From NCBI RefSeq assembly GCF_000720425.1, contig NZ_JOAJ01000007.1, positions 372,001 through 436,000 of the forward strand: 64,000 bases of DNA, in the 5' to 3' direction. The notes beneath the pieces were generated by a model. That model ran no database searches. It had not been told where the DNA came from and saw only the letters and a program-made list of their open reading frames with translations. Position 1 is the first letter of the stretch; each line of letters begins with the position of its first letter. Below are positions 26,770 through 34,587 of this stretch, in pieces. The position numbers and the translations under genes were made by a program. This DNA comes from Nocardia rhamnosiphila NBRC 108938. Lineage in GTDB: Bacteria > Actinomycetota > Actinomycetes > Mycobacteriales > Mycobacteriaceae.

Positions 26770-28242
26770 TCAATTCACACAGGTGGGTCCGTCTTCGGCC
26801 GCCGCGATCGGCGGCGCGGGCGGCACCGGAGTGGCCGAGGTCGACGTAGAGCCGAAATCGATCACGTCTCCGCTACCGGATCCGGGGCCAGCGTAGTCGC
26901 TCGTCAGCACCACGCTCACCGCTCCCGTCGCAATCGACGGATCCGAGACGACGGGCACCCCGCCCAGCGCGGCCGCGACCGCCTTCGCGCCCGGATCCGA
27001 CGCCGAGGGGGCGCGCACCTGGCTCTGCGACACCGGCCCACCGGAATAGTTACCCACCGACCCCTGGGTGTAACCGAGACCGAGGAGTTCCTGGGCGACC
27101 GCGTTCGCCAGGCCCGAGATCGTGCTGGAGTTGTACACCGAGACCTCGACGTTGCCCGGGTTCACCGCGGGGGTGGTGGTCTCGGTCTCGGGCCGGCGGG
27201 TCGGTTCCTCGCCGACCAGGGCGGCGACATAGTCGTGCACCTCGTCGGGATCGACGCGGACCACCGATTCTCCGTTGGTGGTGGTGCCGTTGAGATCGGC
27301 GACCGGAACCGTCTCGAAGGTGACCTCCCCGGCGGCCAGGTCCTGGAGCTGGTTCAGGAAACCGATCAGATCCCAGCCCTCGTCGAGTACCACGGTGCGC
27401 CCCACGGCGTCGCTGAGTTCGCGCAACCGGCTCGGATTGCTCAGCGTGTCGGCGCTCACGACCTGATGGACCAGCTGGGCCATGAACACCTGCTGCCGCA
27501 CGATGCGGTCCAGGTCGCCGCGTTCGAGATTGTGGCGTTGCCGCACGAAGCTCAGCGCCTGGGGCCCGTCGAGCTTCTGCCGCCCGCCCGGGAAATACGC
27601 CCCCGAGAGCGGTTCGTCGACCGCATGGCGCAGGCAGACGTCCACCCCGCCGACCGCGTCGGTGAGCAGGACGAAACCGAGCAGGGAGACCTCGGCGTAG
27701 TGGTCGACGGTGATCCCGGTGAGCCCGGCCACCGATTCGATCAGTGCCTGCCGCCCGCGCTGGGTGGACTGCTCTTCGGCGTCGTCCGCCGAGACCCCCT
27801 CGGCGAGCAGATCGTCCTGCACGGTCTGTTTGGTGACCCCGTAGGCGGAATTGATCTTGCCCTTGCCCAGGCCGGGAATATCGACGTAGGCGTCGCGGGG
27901 TATCGAGATGGCCGTGGCCGAGCGCCCGTCGTTGGGCACACGCACCAGCACGATGGTGTCGGTATTGGTGCCTATCTCGTCACCGGCGTGCAGCATGGCC
28001 CGTTCGGCGTCGGTGAGGGGGTTGCCTTTGGCGTCGGTCCGCGAATCCACGCCGACGAGCAGGATGTCGACCGCGCCGTCGGTATGCCCACCCAGGCCCA
28101 GATCGCTGATCCGCTCGATATTCGAGACCAGGGAATCCACCCCGCGCCAGGCGAACCCGGTCGCCACCAGCACCATCAGAGCAACCGATGCGACCAGTAC
28201 CCGCACCGGGCTCCACAACGTCGGCTCCCCACGCTGCGCCAC
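26770..28242 (-). CDS. LytR-CpsA-Psr family cell-wall glycopolymer ligase
   Basis: Protein of 490 aa anchored by one N-terminal membrane segment (VRVLVASVALMVLVATGFAW). The LCP domain shows DILLVGVDSR, TDTIVLVRVPNDG, AISIPRDAYVDIPG, KINSAYG and SFVRQRHNLERGDLDRIVRQQ. A C-terminal LytR_C domain (from NVEVSVYNSSTISGLANAVAQELL) follows a Pro/Thr linker. Its orthologue Lcp1 (Rv3267) attaches arabinogalactan to peptidoglycan, and the adjacent rmlD and wbbL, which build the rhamnosyl linker, support the same role. The GTG start has GAGAGGAAG upstream. Divergent from rmlD. Confidence 0.93.
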   Translation of the reverse strand: MAQRGEPTLWSPVRVLVASVALMVLVATGFAWRGVDSLVSNIERISDLGLGGHTDGAVDILLVGVDSRTDAKGNPLTDAERAMLHAGDEIGTNTDTIVLVRVPNDGRSATAISIPRDAYVDIPGLGKGKINSAYGVTKQTVQDDLLAEGVSADDAEEQSTQRGRQALIESVAGLTGITVDHYAEVSLLGFVLLTDAVGGVDVCLRHAVDEPLSGAYFPGGRQKLDGPQALSFVRQRHNLERGDLDRIVRQQVFMAQLVHQVVSADTLSNPSRLRELSDAVGRTVVLDEGWDLIGFLNQLQDLAAGEVTFETVPVADLNGTTTNGESVVRVDPDEVHDYVAALVGEEPTRRPETETTTPAVNPGNVEVSVYNSSTISGLANAVAQELLGLGYTQGSVGNYSGGPVSQSQVRAPSASDPGAKAVAAALGGVPVVSDPSIATGAVSVVLTSDYAGPGSGSGDVIDFGSTSTSATPVPPAPPIAAAEDGPTCVN

Positions 28243-28389
28243 CTTGGACTTCCTCTCCCCTTACGGATCGGTCGAGGACCCCGACCCACTTCGCGTATGC
28301 CGTCGAAACACCTTCCGCACCACGCAGGCTAACCAACAGCAGCCCCGGTGACCCCGATTCGGCGACCGACGGCGTGCCAGACTGGGCCG

Positions 28390-29259
28390 GTGAACGCCGC
28401 ACTACCGACCGCAACCGAAGTAGCCGACCGTCTCCTCGTCACCGGGGCGGGCGGTCAGGTGGGTGGTGAACTACTCCGGCTGATACCCGCTCTCCGGGCC
28501 TTCACCCGGTCCGGGCTCGACATCACCGATCGAACAGCGGTGGAATCAGTGGTCCGTCCCGGCGATATCGTCCTCAATTGTGCCGCGTTCACCGCGGTCG
28601 ACCGAGCCGAATCGGAACCCGGAACCGCCTTCGCCGGTAACGAGACCGGCCCGGCGGTACTCGCCGCGGCCTGCGCGCGCGCCGGCGCCCGGCTGATCCA
28701 CCTCTCCACCGACTATGTCTTCCCCGGCACCGCCGACAGCCCCTACGAACCGTCCGATCCCACCGGGCCCACCACGGTGTACGGCCGTTCGAAACTCGCC
28801 GGGGAACGCGCGGTGCGTGAACTGTGCCCGGAGTCCCATATCGTGCGGACGGCCTGGGTATACGCCGGGACCGGCACCGATTTCGTGGCCACCATGCGCC
28901 GGCTGGAGAAGGAACGCGACACCGTATCCGTGGTGAACGATCAGATCGGCTCCCCCACCTTCGCCGCCGACCTCGCCGCCGGACTGCTCGAACTGGCCGC
29001 GACGCCCACGGCACCCGCTGTGCTGCACGCCACGAACTCCGGCCGGGCCAGCTGGTACGACCTGGCCCGCGCGGTATTCGCCGGTATCGGCGCCGACCCG
29101 GAGCGGGTCCGGCCGTGCACCACCGCGGATTTTCCCCGGCCCGCCGCCCGGCCCGCTTTCTCGGTGCTGTCCGGGACCGCTTGGCGCGAGGCCGGACTGA
29201 CACCTTTGCGCCCGTGGGAATCCGCGCTGACCGAGGCACTGAACCGGGCCGCCCGTTAG
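28390..29259 (+). CDS. rmlD: dTDP-4-dehydrorhamnose reductase
   Basis: NADPH-dependent SDR-type enzyme of 289 aa forming dTDP-L-rhamnose for the arabinogalactan linker. The nucleotide loop is VTGAGGQVGGEL and the catalytic pair lies in TTVYGRSKLAGE (YxxxK); STDYVFPG is typical of RmlD. The GTG at 28390 was chosen because CAGACT ends 6 nt upstream (leaderless); an ATG at 28348 would add 14 unconserved residues. wbbL follows after 11 nt. Corresponds to Rv3266c. Confidence 0.94.
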   Translation: MNAALPTATEVADRLLVTGAGGQVGGELLRLIPALRAFTRSGLDITDRTAVESVVRPGDIVLNCAAFTAVDRAESEPGTAFAGNETGPAVLAAACARAGARLIHLSTDYVFPGTADSPYEPSDPTGPTTVYGRSKLAGERAVRELCPESHIVRTAWVYAGTGTDFVATMRRLEKERDTVSVVNDQIGSPTFAADLAAGLLELAATPTAPAVLHATNSGRASWYDLARAVFAGIGADPERVRPCTTADFPRPAARPAFSVLSGTAWREAGLTPLRPWESALTEALNRAAR

Positions 29260-29270
29260 GGTGGTGCGCT

Positions 29271-30173
29271 GTGAGCGCTTCCGATACCCCGCACGACCGG
29301 CCACGTCTGGCCGTGGTCACGGTCACCTATTCGCCGGGCGAACATCTCGAGCATTTCATCAGCACCCTGGCCACGGCCACCGCGGAGAAGCCGCAGGTCA
29401 TCCTGGCCGATAACGGCTCCACCGACGGTGTCCCCGAACTCGTGGCCGACGCCAATGCCCATGTGCGCTTCCTACCGACCGGCGGCAATATCGGATACGG
29501 CGGCGCCATCAACCGGGCCGTCGCCGAAATCGACCCCGAACTCGAGTACGTATTGATCGCCAACCCGGATATCCGGTGGGGCAACGATTCCATCGACATC
29601 ATGCTCGAAGCGGCCCAGCGATGGCCCCGGGCCGGCGCCATCGGGCCCATGGTCCGCGAACCCGACGGCAGCGTCTACCCCTCGGCCCGCTCGGTACCCG
29701 GGATCATGGACGGCGCGGGTCACGCGATCCTCGGCGCCGTCTGGAAGACCAACCCGTGGACCCGGCGCTACCGCCAGGAGAACGAGGAGATCTCCGAACG
29801 CACCGTCGGCTGGCTGTCCGGGTCGTGCCTGCTGGTGCGGCGCGCGGCGTTCGATTCGATCGAGGGCTTCGACTCGCGGTACTTCATGTACATGGAGGAT
29901 GTCGACTTCGGTGACCGGATGGGCCGGGCCGGCTGGCACAACGTCTTCGTGCCCGACGCCGAGGTCACCCACGCCAAGGGGCACGCGGCCGGACGCCACC
30001 CCGAGACGATGCTGCCCGCCCACCACGCCAGCGCCTACCGCTTCCAGGCCGACCGGCATCCGCACTGGTGGCAGGCCCCGCTGCGCTGGGCGCTGAAGGC
30101 CGGACTTGCGGTGCGCTGCCGGATTGCGGTTCGATCCGCTCTGCGTGCACGGGATCGGGAGCAGGCCGGATAG
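29271..30173 (+). CDS. wbbL: Rhamnosyltransferase WbbL (linker unit synthesis)
   Basis: GT2 glycosyltransferase of 300 aa that transfers L-rhamnose to decaprenyl-diphospho-GlcNAc, making the peptidoglycan-arabinogalactan linker. Features are VVTVTYSPGEHLEHFI, LADNGSTDGV, LIANPDIRW (DxD-like), FMYMEDVDFGDRMGRAGW and the conserved HAKGHAAGRHPETMLPAHHASAYRF. The GTG at 29271 is preceded by TAGGGT ending 8 nt upstream rather than by a Shine-Dalgarno. Corresponds to Rv3265c, an essential gene in mycobacteria. Confidence 0.93.
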   Translation: MSASDTPHDRPRLAVVTVTYSPGEHLEHFISTLATATAEKPQVILADNGSTDGVPELVADANAHVRFLPTGGNIGYGGAINRAVAEIDPELEYVLIANPDIRWGNDSIDIMLEAAQRWPRAGAIGPMVREPDGSVYPSARSVPGIMDGAGHAILGAVWKTNPWTRRYRQENEEISERTVGWLSGSCLLVRRAAFDSIEGFDSRYFMYMEDVDFGDRMGRAGWHNVFVPDAEVTHAKGHAAGRHPETMLPAHHASAYRFQADRHPHWWQAPLRWALKAGLAVRCRIAVRSALRARDREQAG

Positions 30174-30227
30174 ACAACCGACCGTTACCGTGCCGGGTCG
30201 ATGATCGGATGGGAACAAGGGAGCTCC

Positions 30228-31307
30228 ATGGCATCACAAGCAGGCGCTGACGCGGTGATTCTGGTCGGCGGAAAGGGGACACGGCTGCGGCCGCTGACCC
30301 TGTCGGCGCCCAAGCCGATGCTCCCGACCGCCGGGCTGCCGTTCCTGACCCATCTGCTGACCCGGATCGCGGGCGCGGGCATCACCCATGTGGTGCTCAG
30401 CACCTCCTACAAGGCCGAGGTCTTCGAGGAGTATTTCGGCGACGGCGCGGAATTCGGCCTCGAGCTCGAATACGTCACCGAGACCGAACCTCTGGGCACC
30501 GGCGGCGGGATCCGCAATGTGCTGTCCCGGCTCACCGCGGACAACGTCATGGTGTTCAACGGTGACGTCCTCGGCGGCACCGACCTGACGTCCATTCTGG
30601 AGACCCACGAGAAGACCCGGGCCGACGTCACCCTGCACCTGGTGCGGGTCAGCGATCCGCGCGCCTTCGGCTGCGTACCGACCGACGCCGACGGCCGGGT
30701 CACGGCCTTCCTGGAGAAGACCCAGGACCCGCCGACCGACCAGATCAACGCCGGCTGCTACGTCTTCCGGCGCGAATACATCGAAAAGATCCCGGCCGGG
30801 CGCCCGGTCTCGGTGGAGCGCGAAGTCTTCCCCGCGCTACTGACCGAGGGCGCCCGTGTCCAGGGTCACGTCGACACCTCGTACTGGCGGGATATGGGCA
30901 CTCCGGAGGACTTCGTCCGCGGTTCCGCGGACCTGGTCCGCGGTATCGCCCCCTCCCCCGCGCTCCCCGGCCAGCGCGGGGAATCCCTCGTGCACGAAGG
31001 CGCCGGGATCGCCCCGGGCGCCCTGCTCATCGGCGGCACCGTGGTGGGCCGCGGCGCGGAAGTGGGCGCCGGTGCCCGTCTCGACGGCGCCATCCTGTTC
31101 GACGGCGCCAAGGTGGAGGCCGGGGCCACGGTGGAACGCTCCATCATCGGTTTCGGCGCCCGCATCGGCCCCCGCGCCCTGGTCCGCGACGGAGTGATCG
31201 GCGACGGCGCCAGCGTGGGCGCCCGCTGCGAACTGCTGCGCGGCGCCCGGGTGTGGCCGGGAGTGGAGATCCCCGACGGCGGGATCCGCTTCTCCACCGA
31301 CGTGTGA
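30228..31307 (+). CDS. Mannose-1-phosphate guanylyltransferase
   Basis: Nucleotidyltransferase of 359 aa making GDP-mannose. The N-terminal pyrophosphorylase signature AVILVGGKGTRLRPLT (about residues 9-24), KPMLPTAG, and VFNGDVLGG (metal Asp) precede a C-terminal left-handed beta-helix of hexapeptide repeats (GTVVGRGAEVGAGARLDGAI). It is the Rv3264c type (named manB or rmlA2 in M. tuberculosis) and, with manA and phosphomannomutase, completes the route from fructose-6-P. AAGGGAG lies before the ATG. It converges on the carboxylesterase with only 3 nt between stops. Confidence 0.94.
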   Translation: MASQAGADAVILVGGKGTRLRPLTLSAPKPMLPTAGLPFLTHLLTRIAGAGITHVVLSTSYKAEVFEEYFGDGAEFGLELEYVTETEPLGTGGGIRNVLSRLTADNVMVFNGDVLGGTDLTSILETHEKTRADVTLHLVRVSDPRAFGCVPTDADGRVTAFLEKTQDPPTDQINAGCYVFRREYIEKIPAGRPVSVEREVFPALLTEGARVQGHVDTSYWRDMGTPEDFVRGSADLVRGIAPSPALPGQRGESLVHEGAGIAPGALLIGGTVVGRGAEVGAGARLDGAILFDGAKVEAGATVERSIIGFGARIGPRALVRDGVIGDGASVGARCELLRGARVWPGVEIPDGGIRFSTDV

Positions 31308-31310
31308 GAG

Positions 31311-32882
31311 TTACGCGAAGCCGACCGCGCGTTCTCCCCATGCGGTGAGCAGGTCGCCCTCCGGGTCCGGTACCACGCGGTCGATGGAGTCGATCAGCAG
31401 CGTGTCCCGCGACTCCGGATGGTAGGGCGGCCAGTGTTTCGAGCCGTCCAGCGCGGCCGGTACGCCGTGCGCGGCGAAGGCCAGCCAGCGACGCATCATC
31501 CGGCCCGAGACCTCGACGGCCTGTTTCCGGCCGCCGAGCCAGAAGGTGGGGTCGTGGTCGAAGGTGCCGAAGTTGCCGAACACGTACGGCAGTTCGGTGG
31601 CGTGCCCGGCGCCGACCCGGGCCGCCCGCAGCATGGGCGTGGCGTGGTCGAACCGGTACATCCAGGTCCGTGAGTGCTGGGCGTGGCCGTCGGCCACCCA
31701 CAGGGCCGGCATCCGGAACGCCGCGTCGGTGGACATGGCCAGCGCACCCCGGGGCTTCGCCAGGTCGGGATACACCGCGGTGATCTCCGCGAGCCGTTCC
31801 GCCGTCAGCCCGGGATGCCCGGCCTGTACCTGTTCGAGCATCGTGTTCACCGCTTGCGGGGTCACCGGCATGATCGGCGACCGGAACAGCCGGAACAGCG
31901 ACGCCTCGTCCTTGTTGGTGCCGATGATGAGCGGTACCCGATGTGACCGCCCGTCCCGGAAGCGGTCGGTGGGATAGCCGGGCAGCAGATCCTCGTCGAC
32001 GACCGGGGCGGCGGCCAGGGTGCCGGGCGCCTGCAGCGGCACCTCGTCGATCAGGACCGCGGCGGCCCGCACGATCCGCTCGAGCGGGCATTCGAGCAGT
32101 TCGCCGATCCGGGCGCGGGGCAGGTCGACCAGTTCACGGAAACGTTCGGCCACCCCGGCCGCGCGTTCCTTCCCGTACACGGTCGTGGCGGGCGGGCTCT
32201 GCGCGATGGCGCGCTGGAACAGACCGGCGGCCCGCGGCGCGGTGAGCAGCGCGGTGACACAGCCGGCCCCGGAGGATTCCCCGAAGAGGGTCACATTCCC
32301 CGGGTCGCCGCCGAAGGCGCCGATATTGTCGCGCACCCATTCCAGGGCCGCCAGCTGGTCGAGGAGGCCCAGATTGGGAACGAACTCGTCGGACAGCGAC
32401 GAAAGATCCAGGAACCCGAACGCGCCCACCCGGTAGTTCACCGTCACCACCACCACGTCACCCATCTCGGCCAGGTGGCGACCGTCGTAGACGCCCTGGG
32501 CCGCGGAGCCGAGGCAGTAGGCGCCGCCGTGCAGCCACACCATCACCGGCCGCGGTTCCTCCGACGCGGTGGCCGGCGCCCAGACATTGAGCCACAGGCA
32601 GTCCTCGCCCATGGCCAGCGAGCGGTCCATGGGCACGGTGTTGGCCATATCCTGCGGCGCGATCTGCCCGGCGACCAGGCAGTCGCGGAGCCCGTCCCAG
32701 CGTTCCGGGGCCCGCGGGGGCCGGAACCTGCGAGGTCCGGCGGGTGCGGCGGCGTAGGGAACACCCCGCCAGACCGAGACCGCGCCCTCCCGGCTACCGC
32801 GGACCGCGCCGAACTCGGTCCGCGCCACCGGGGCGCGCTCGTCGCCCACCGCAGGCGTCCCCTCGAAGCACTGGACGTTCAT
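31311..32882 (-). CDS. Type B carboxylesterase/lipase family protein
   Basis: Alpha/beta hydrolase of 523 aa. The nucleophile elbow is FGESSGAG, preceded by the oxyanion segment WLHGGAYCLGSA and by EDCLWLNVWAP, all typical of type B carboxylesterases; an acidic residue and His (GAGHATELPYVFGNF) follow in the C-terminal half. No signal peptide is seen, so it should be cytosolic. Substrate unknown. The ATG at 32882 has GAGGAGG 6 nt upstream. A perfect operator-like dyad lies 36 bp upstream (32918-32939). Confidence 0.93.
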   Translation of the reverse strand: MNVQCFEGTPAVGDERAPVARTEFGAVRGSREGAVSVWRGVPYAAAPAGPRRFRPPRAPERWDGLRDCLVAGQIAPQDMANTVPMDRSLAMGEDCLWLNVWAPATASEEPRPVMVWLHGGAYCLGSAAQGVYDGRHLAEMGDVVVVTVNYRVGAFGFLDLSSLSDEFVPNLGLLDQLAALEWVRDNIGAFGGDPGNVTLFGESSGAGCVTALLTAPRAAGLFQRAIAQSPPATTVYGKERAAGVAERFRELVDLPRARIGELLECPLERIVRAAAVLIDEVPLQAPGTLAAAPVVDEDLLPGYPTDRFRDGRSHRVPLIIGTNKDEASLFRLFRSPIMPVTPQAVNTMLEQVQAGHPGLTAERLAEITAVYPDLAKPRGALAMSTDAAFRMPALWVADGHAQHSRTWMYRFDHATPMLRAARVGAGHATELPYVFGNFGTFDHDPTFWLGGRKQAVEVSGRMMRRWLAFAAHGVPAALDGSKHWPPYHPESRDTLLIDSIDRVVPDPEGDLLTAWGERAVGFA

Positions 32883-32917
32883 CACAGACCTCCTCTACCT
32901 GTGCATTCGAGGGTACG

Positions 32918-32939
32918 ACCGAAGTGGTTACACTTCGGT
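32918..32939. promoter_or_regulatory. Perfect 22-bp dyad between carboxylesterase and FmdB genes
   Basis: Arms ACCGAAGTG (32918-32926) and CACTTCGGT (32931-32939) flank GTTA. It lies 36 bp upstream of the carboxylesterase ATG and 60 bp upstream of the FmdB gene. Symmetry and spacing fit a TetR- or GntR-type operator; no regulator gene is adjacent. Confidence 0.55.
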
Positions 32940-32986
32940 TCCAGAAATGTCGCGTTGCATCGCAAAAAAGGGGCGCCGGGTCGCCC

Positions 32987-32992
32987 TAGAAT
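32987..32992 (+). promoter_or_regulatory. -10 of a leaderless FmdB transcript
   Basis: TAGAAT ends 6 nt before the ATG at 32999 and no Shine-Dalgarno is present. Confidence 0.5.
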
Positions 32993-32998
32993 TCGGCC

Positions 32999-33220
32999 AT
33001 GCCGAGTTACGAGTTCCGCTGCCGCAGCTGCGGCGACACTTTCGAGATCAACCGACCGATGGCGCAGGCGTCGCATCCGGCCCGTTGCCCGCACGGCCAC
33101 GACGACACCGTGAAACTGCTGACCACCTTCGCGACCACCGGCCGCGCGGCCGCTCCGGCCGTCTCCGCGCCCGCCGCGCCTACCGGCGGTGGCTGCTGCG
33201 GTGGCGGTTGCTGCGCCTGA
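32999..33220 (+). CDS. FmdB family zinc ribbon protein
   Basis: Protein of 73 aa. The FmdB/CxxC_CXXC_SSSS ribbon is MPSYEFRCRSCGDTFEI with a second knuckle in ARCPHGH. A Pro/Ala linker leads to a Cys-rich end GGGCCGGGCCA, common in actinobacterial members. Such proteins are thought to be small regulatory or metal-binding factors; function is not established. The likely leaderless start agrees with the family's standard N-terminus MPxYEF/Y. Confidence 0.9.
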   Translation: MPSYEFRCRSCGDTFEINRPMAQASHPARCPHGHDDTVKLLTTFATTGRAAAPAVSAPAAPTGGGCCGGGCCA

Positions 33221-33313
33221 TCCACGTCCCGCACCGGACCGCCGCCCGGCGGCCCGGCCCGGCGGGTCCGCGGCGCGGCGTGACGTCTTTCCTGCTGCGG
33301 CCCGGCGCACGGA

Positions 33314-33619
33314 TCATCCCGCGATGCCGGGATCCGCGCCGCCGCGGTCGATATGGCCGAGATCGCGCTCCGGGGCGATCCGGTCGCGGACCCGCTGTTT
33401 GAGGACGGCGATATCCGGAAATCCCCCGTCGGCCCGGCGCTCCCACACCTGGGTGTCGTCGACCGTGATGCGGAAGACGCCGCCTTCCCCGGGAATCAAC
33501 GCGACCTCGCCGATATCGGTGGTGAAAGTGGTCAGCAGTTCCTGGGCCATCCAGCTCGCCCGCAGCAGCCAGCGGCACTGGGTGCAGTATTCGATGGCGA
33601 TACGCGACACGACAGGCAC
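33314..33619 (-). CDS. SelT/SelW/SelH family (Rdx-type) redox protein
   Basis: Protein of 101 aa with the thioredoxin-like Rdx fold: a first strand IAIEYCTQCRWLLRASWMAQELL contains the CxxC pair (Cys replacing the selenocysteine of eukaryotic SelW), and GVFRITVDDTQVWERRADGGFPD matches the end of the domain. Probably a small cytosolic thiol-redox protein; no partner is known. Start may be the GTG at 33619 or a second GTG 9 nt downstream. Confidence 0.85.
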   Translation of the reverse strand: MPVVSRIAIEYCTQCRWLLRASWMAQELLTTFTTDIGEVALIPGEGGVFRITVDDTQVWERRADGGFPDIAVLKQRVRDRIAPERDLGHIDRGGADPGIAG

Positions 33620-33664
33620 ATTACCGGCGGACGGGACAGGTGGCCGGGCGGCCGGCCGGTGCGG

Positions 33665-34054
33665 TCACCATCGGTCGACCTCCCCGTCCACGTACTGCCA
33701 GCATCCGTCGACCCGCAGGAACCGGCTTGTCTCGTGCAACCGGCCCCGGCCGCCCGGGTCCCGATAGTGCGCGGAGAATTCGACGGTCCCGGATTCATCG
33801 AACGGACCGCCTCCGGCCGTGTGCAGGATCTCCACGAACAGCCAGCGCCGGGCGGGGTCGAGATCGAGTTCGGCGGGGCGCGTACCGGCGTGCCAGGTTC
33901 GCCGCAGGTAGTCGGTATCGCCCACCGCGAACGCGGTGAACCGGGACCGCATCAGCGCTTCGGCGGTGGGCGCCGGGCGGCCGGCCAGCAGCGGCCCGCA
34001 GCATTCTCCGAAAATATCGCCGCGGCGGCACGGGCACGGCTTCGTATGGTCCAC
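33665..34054 (-). CDS. YchJ family (UPF0225) SEC-C motif protein
   Basis: Protein of 129 aa. It opens with the zinc-binding SEC-C motif CPCRRGDIFGECCGPLLAG, followed by AEALMRSRFTAFAVGDTDYLRRTWH and VEFSAHYRDPGG, the standard YchJ layout with an NTF2-like fold. Function is unknown. The GTG at 34054 is preceded by CACAAT ending 6 nt upstream (34066-34061), again a leaderless arrangement. Not translationally linked to its neighbours. Confidence 0.9.
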   Translation of the reverse strand: MDHTKPCPCRRGDIFGECCGPLLAGRPAPTAEALMRSRFTAFAVGDTDYLRRTWHAGTRPAELDLDPARRWLFVEILHTAGGGPFDESGTVEFSAHYRDPGGRGRLHETSRFLRVDGCWQYVDGEVDRW

Positions 34055-34101
34055 GTCTCGATTGTGCCCGGCGGGCGCCGGCCGCCTCGGAGATCGCCCG
34101 C

Positions 34102-34587
34102 TCATCCGGGTACGGCGGCAAGTTCGGTGGCGATCCGGGCAGTATCGTCGCGCCAGCGGCGCAACTCGGTGACACCGGGCGCGAGCTCGTAGTCGTGATG
34201 ATGGGTGGCATGCGACAGCGCGGTCCACAGGGCGGCGATCCGGGCGGCGGTGAGCGGATCGGTCACCACCCGCAGCGCCAGGAGCTGGGCCCGCATCGGA
34301 CAGCGCGCGAGGTCGGGTTCGGTCCGCGACCACAGATCGTCCACCGACTGTTCGAGCGCGATCCGCAGGATCCACGCGGTCGCGCGCGACCAGACCCCGC
34401 CGGCGGCGGGTACCGATCCCTCCAGCAGCCGATCCGCCACCGCCAGCCTGTCCCCGATACCGGGCCGTGGCGCGGGGTCCTCGGCGGCGCGGGGCCGCAC
34501 CGGCCGGCTGTCGGTCCGCGGGCCGCGGCCGCCACCTCCGCGTCGCCCCGAGCCCCGGTCCCGGCCTCCGCTCACCCCGCCAGCCAC
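34102..34587 (-). CDS. Hypothetical protein coupled to the SbcC-like ATPase
   Basis: Protein of 161 aa with no family I can name. The first ~40 residues are Gly/Arg-rich and probably disordered; the rest is predicted helical, with a conserved-looking segment LLALRVVTDPLTAARIAALWTALSHATHHHDYELAP. Its ATG lies 16 nt inside the end of the upstream ATPase gene, implying translational coupling, so it probably works with that ATPase. The HATHHH run could bind metal. Confidence 0.7.
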   Translation of the reverse strand: MAGGVSGGRDRGSGRRGGGGRGPRTDSRPVRPRAAEDPAPRPGIGDRLAVADRLLEGSVPAAGGVWSRATAWILRIALEQSVDDLWSRTEPDLARCPMRAQLLALRVVTDPLTAARIAALWTALSHATHHHDYELAPGVTELRRWRDDTARIATELAAVPG

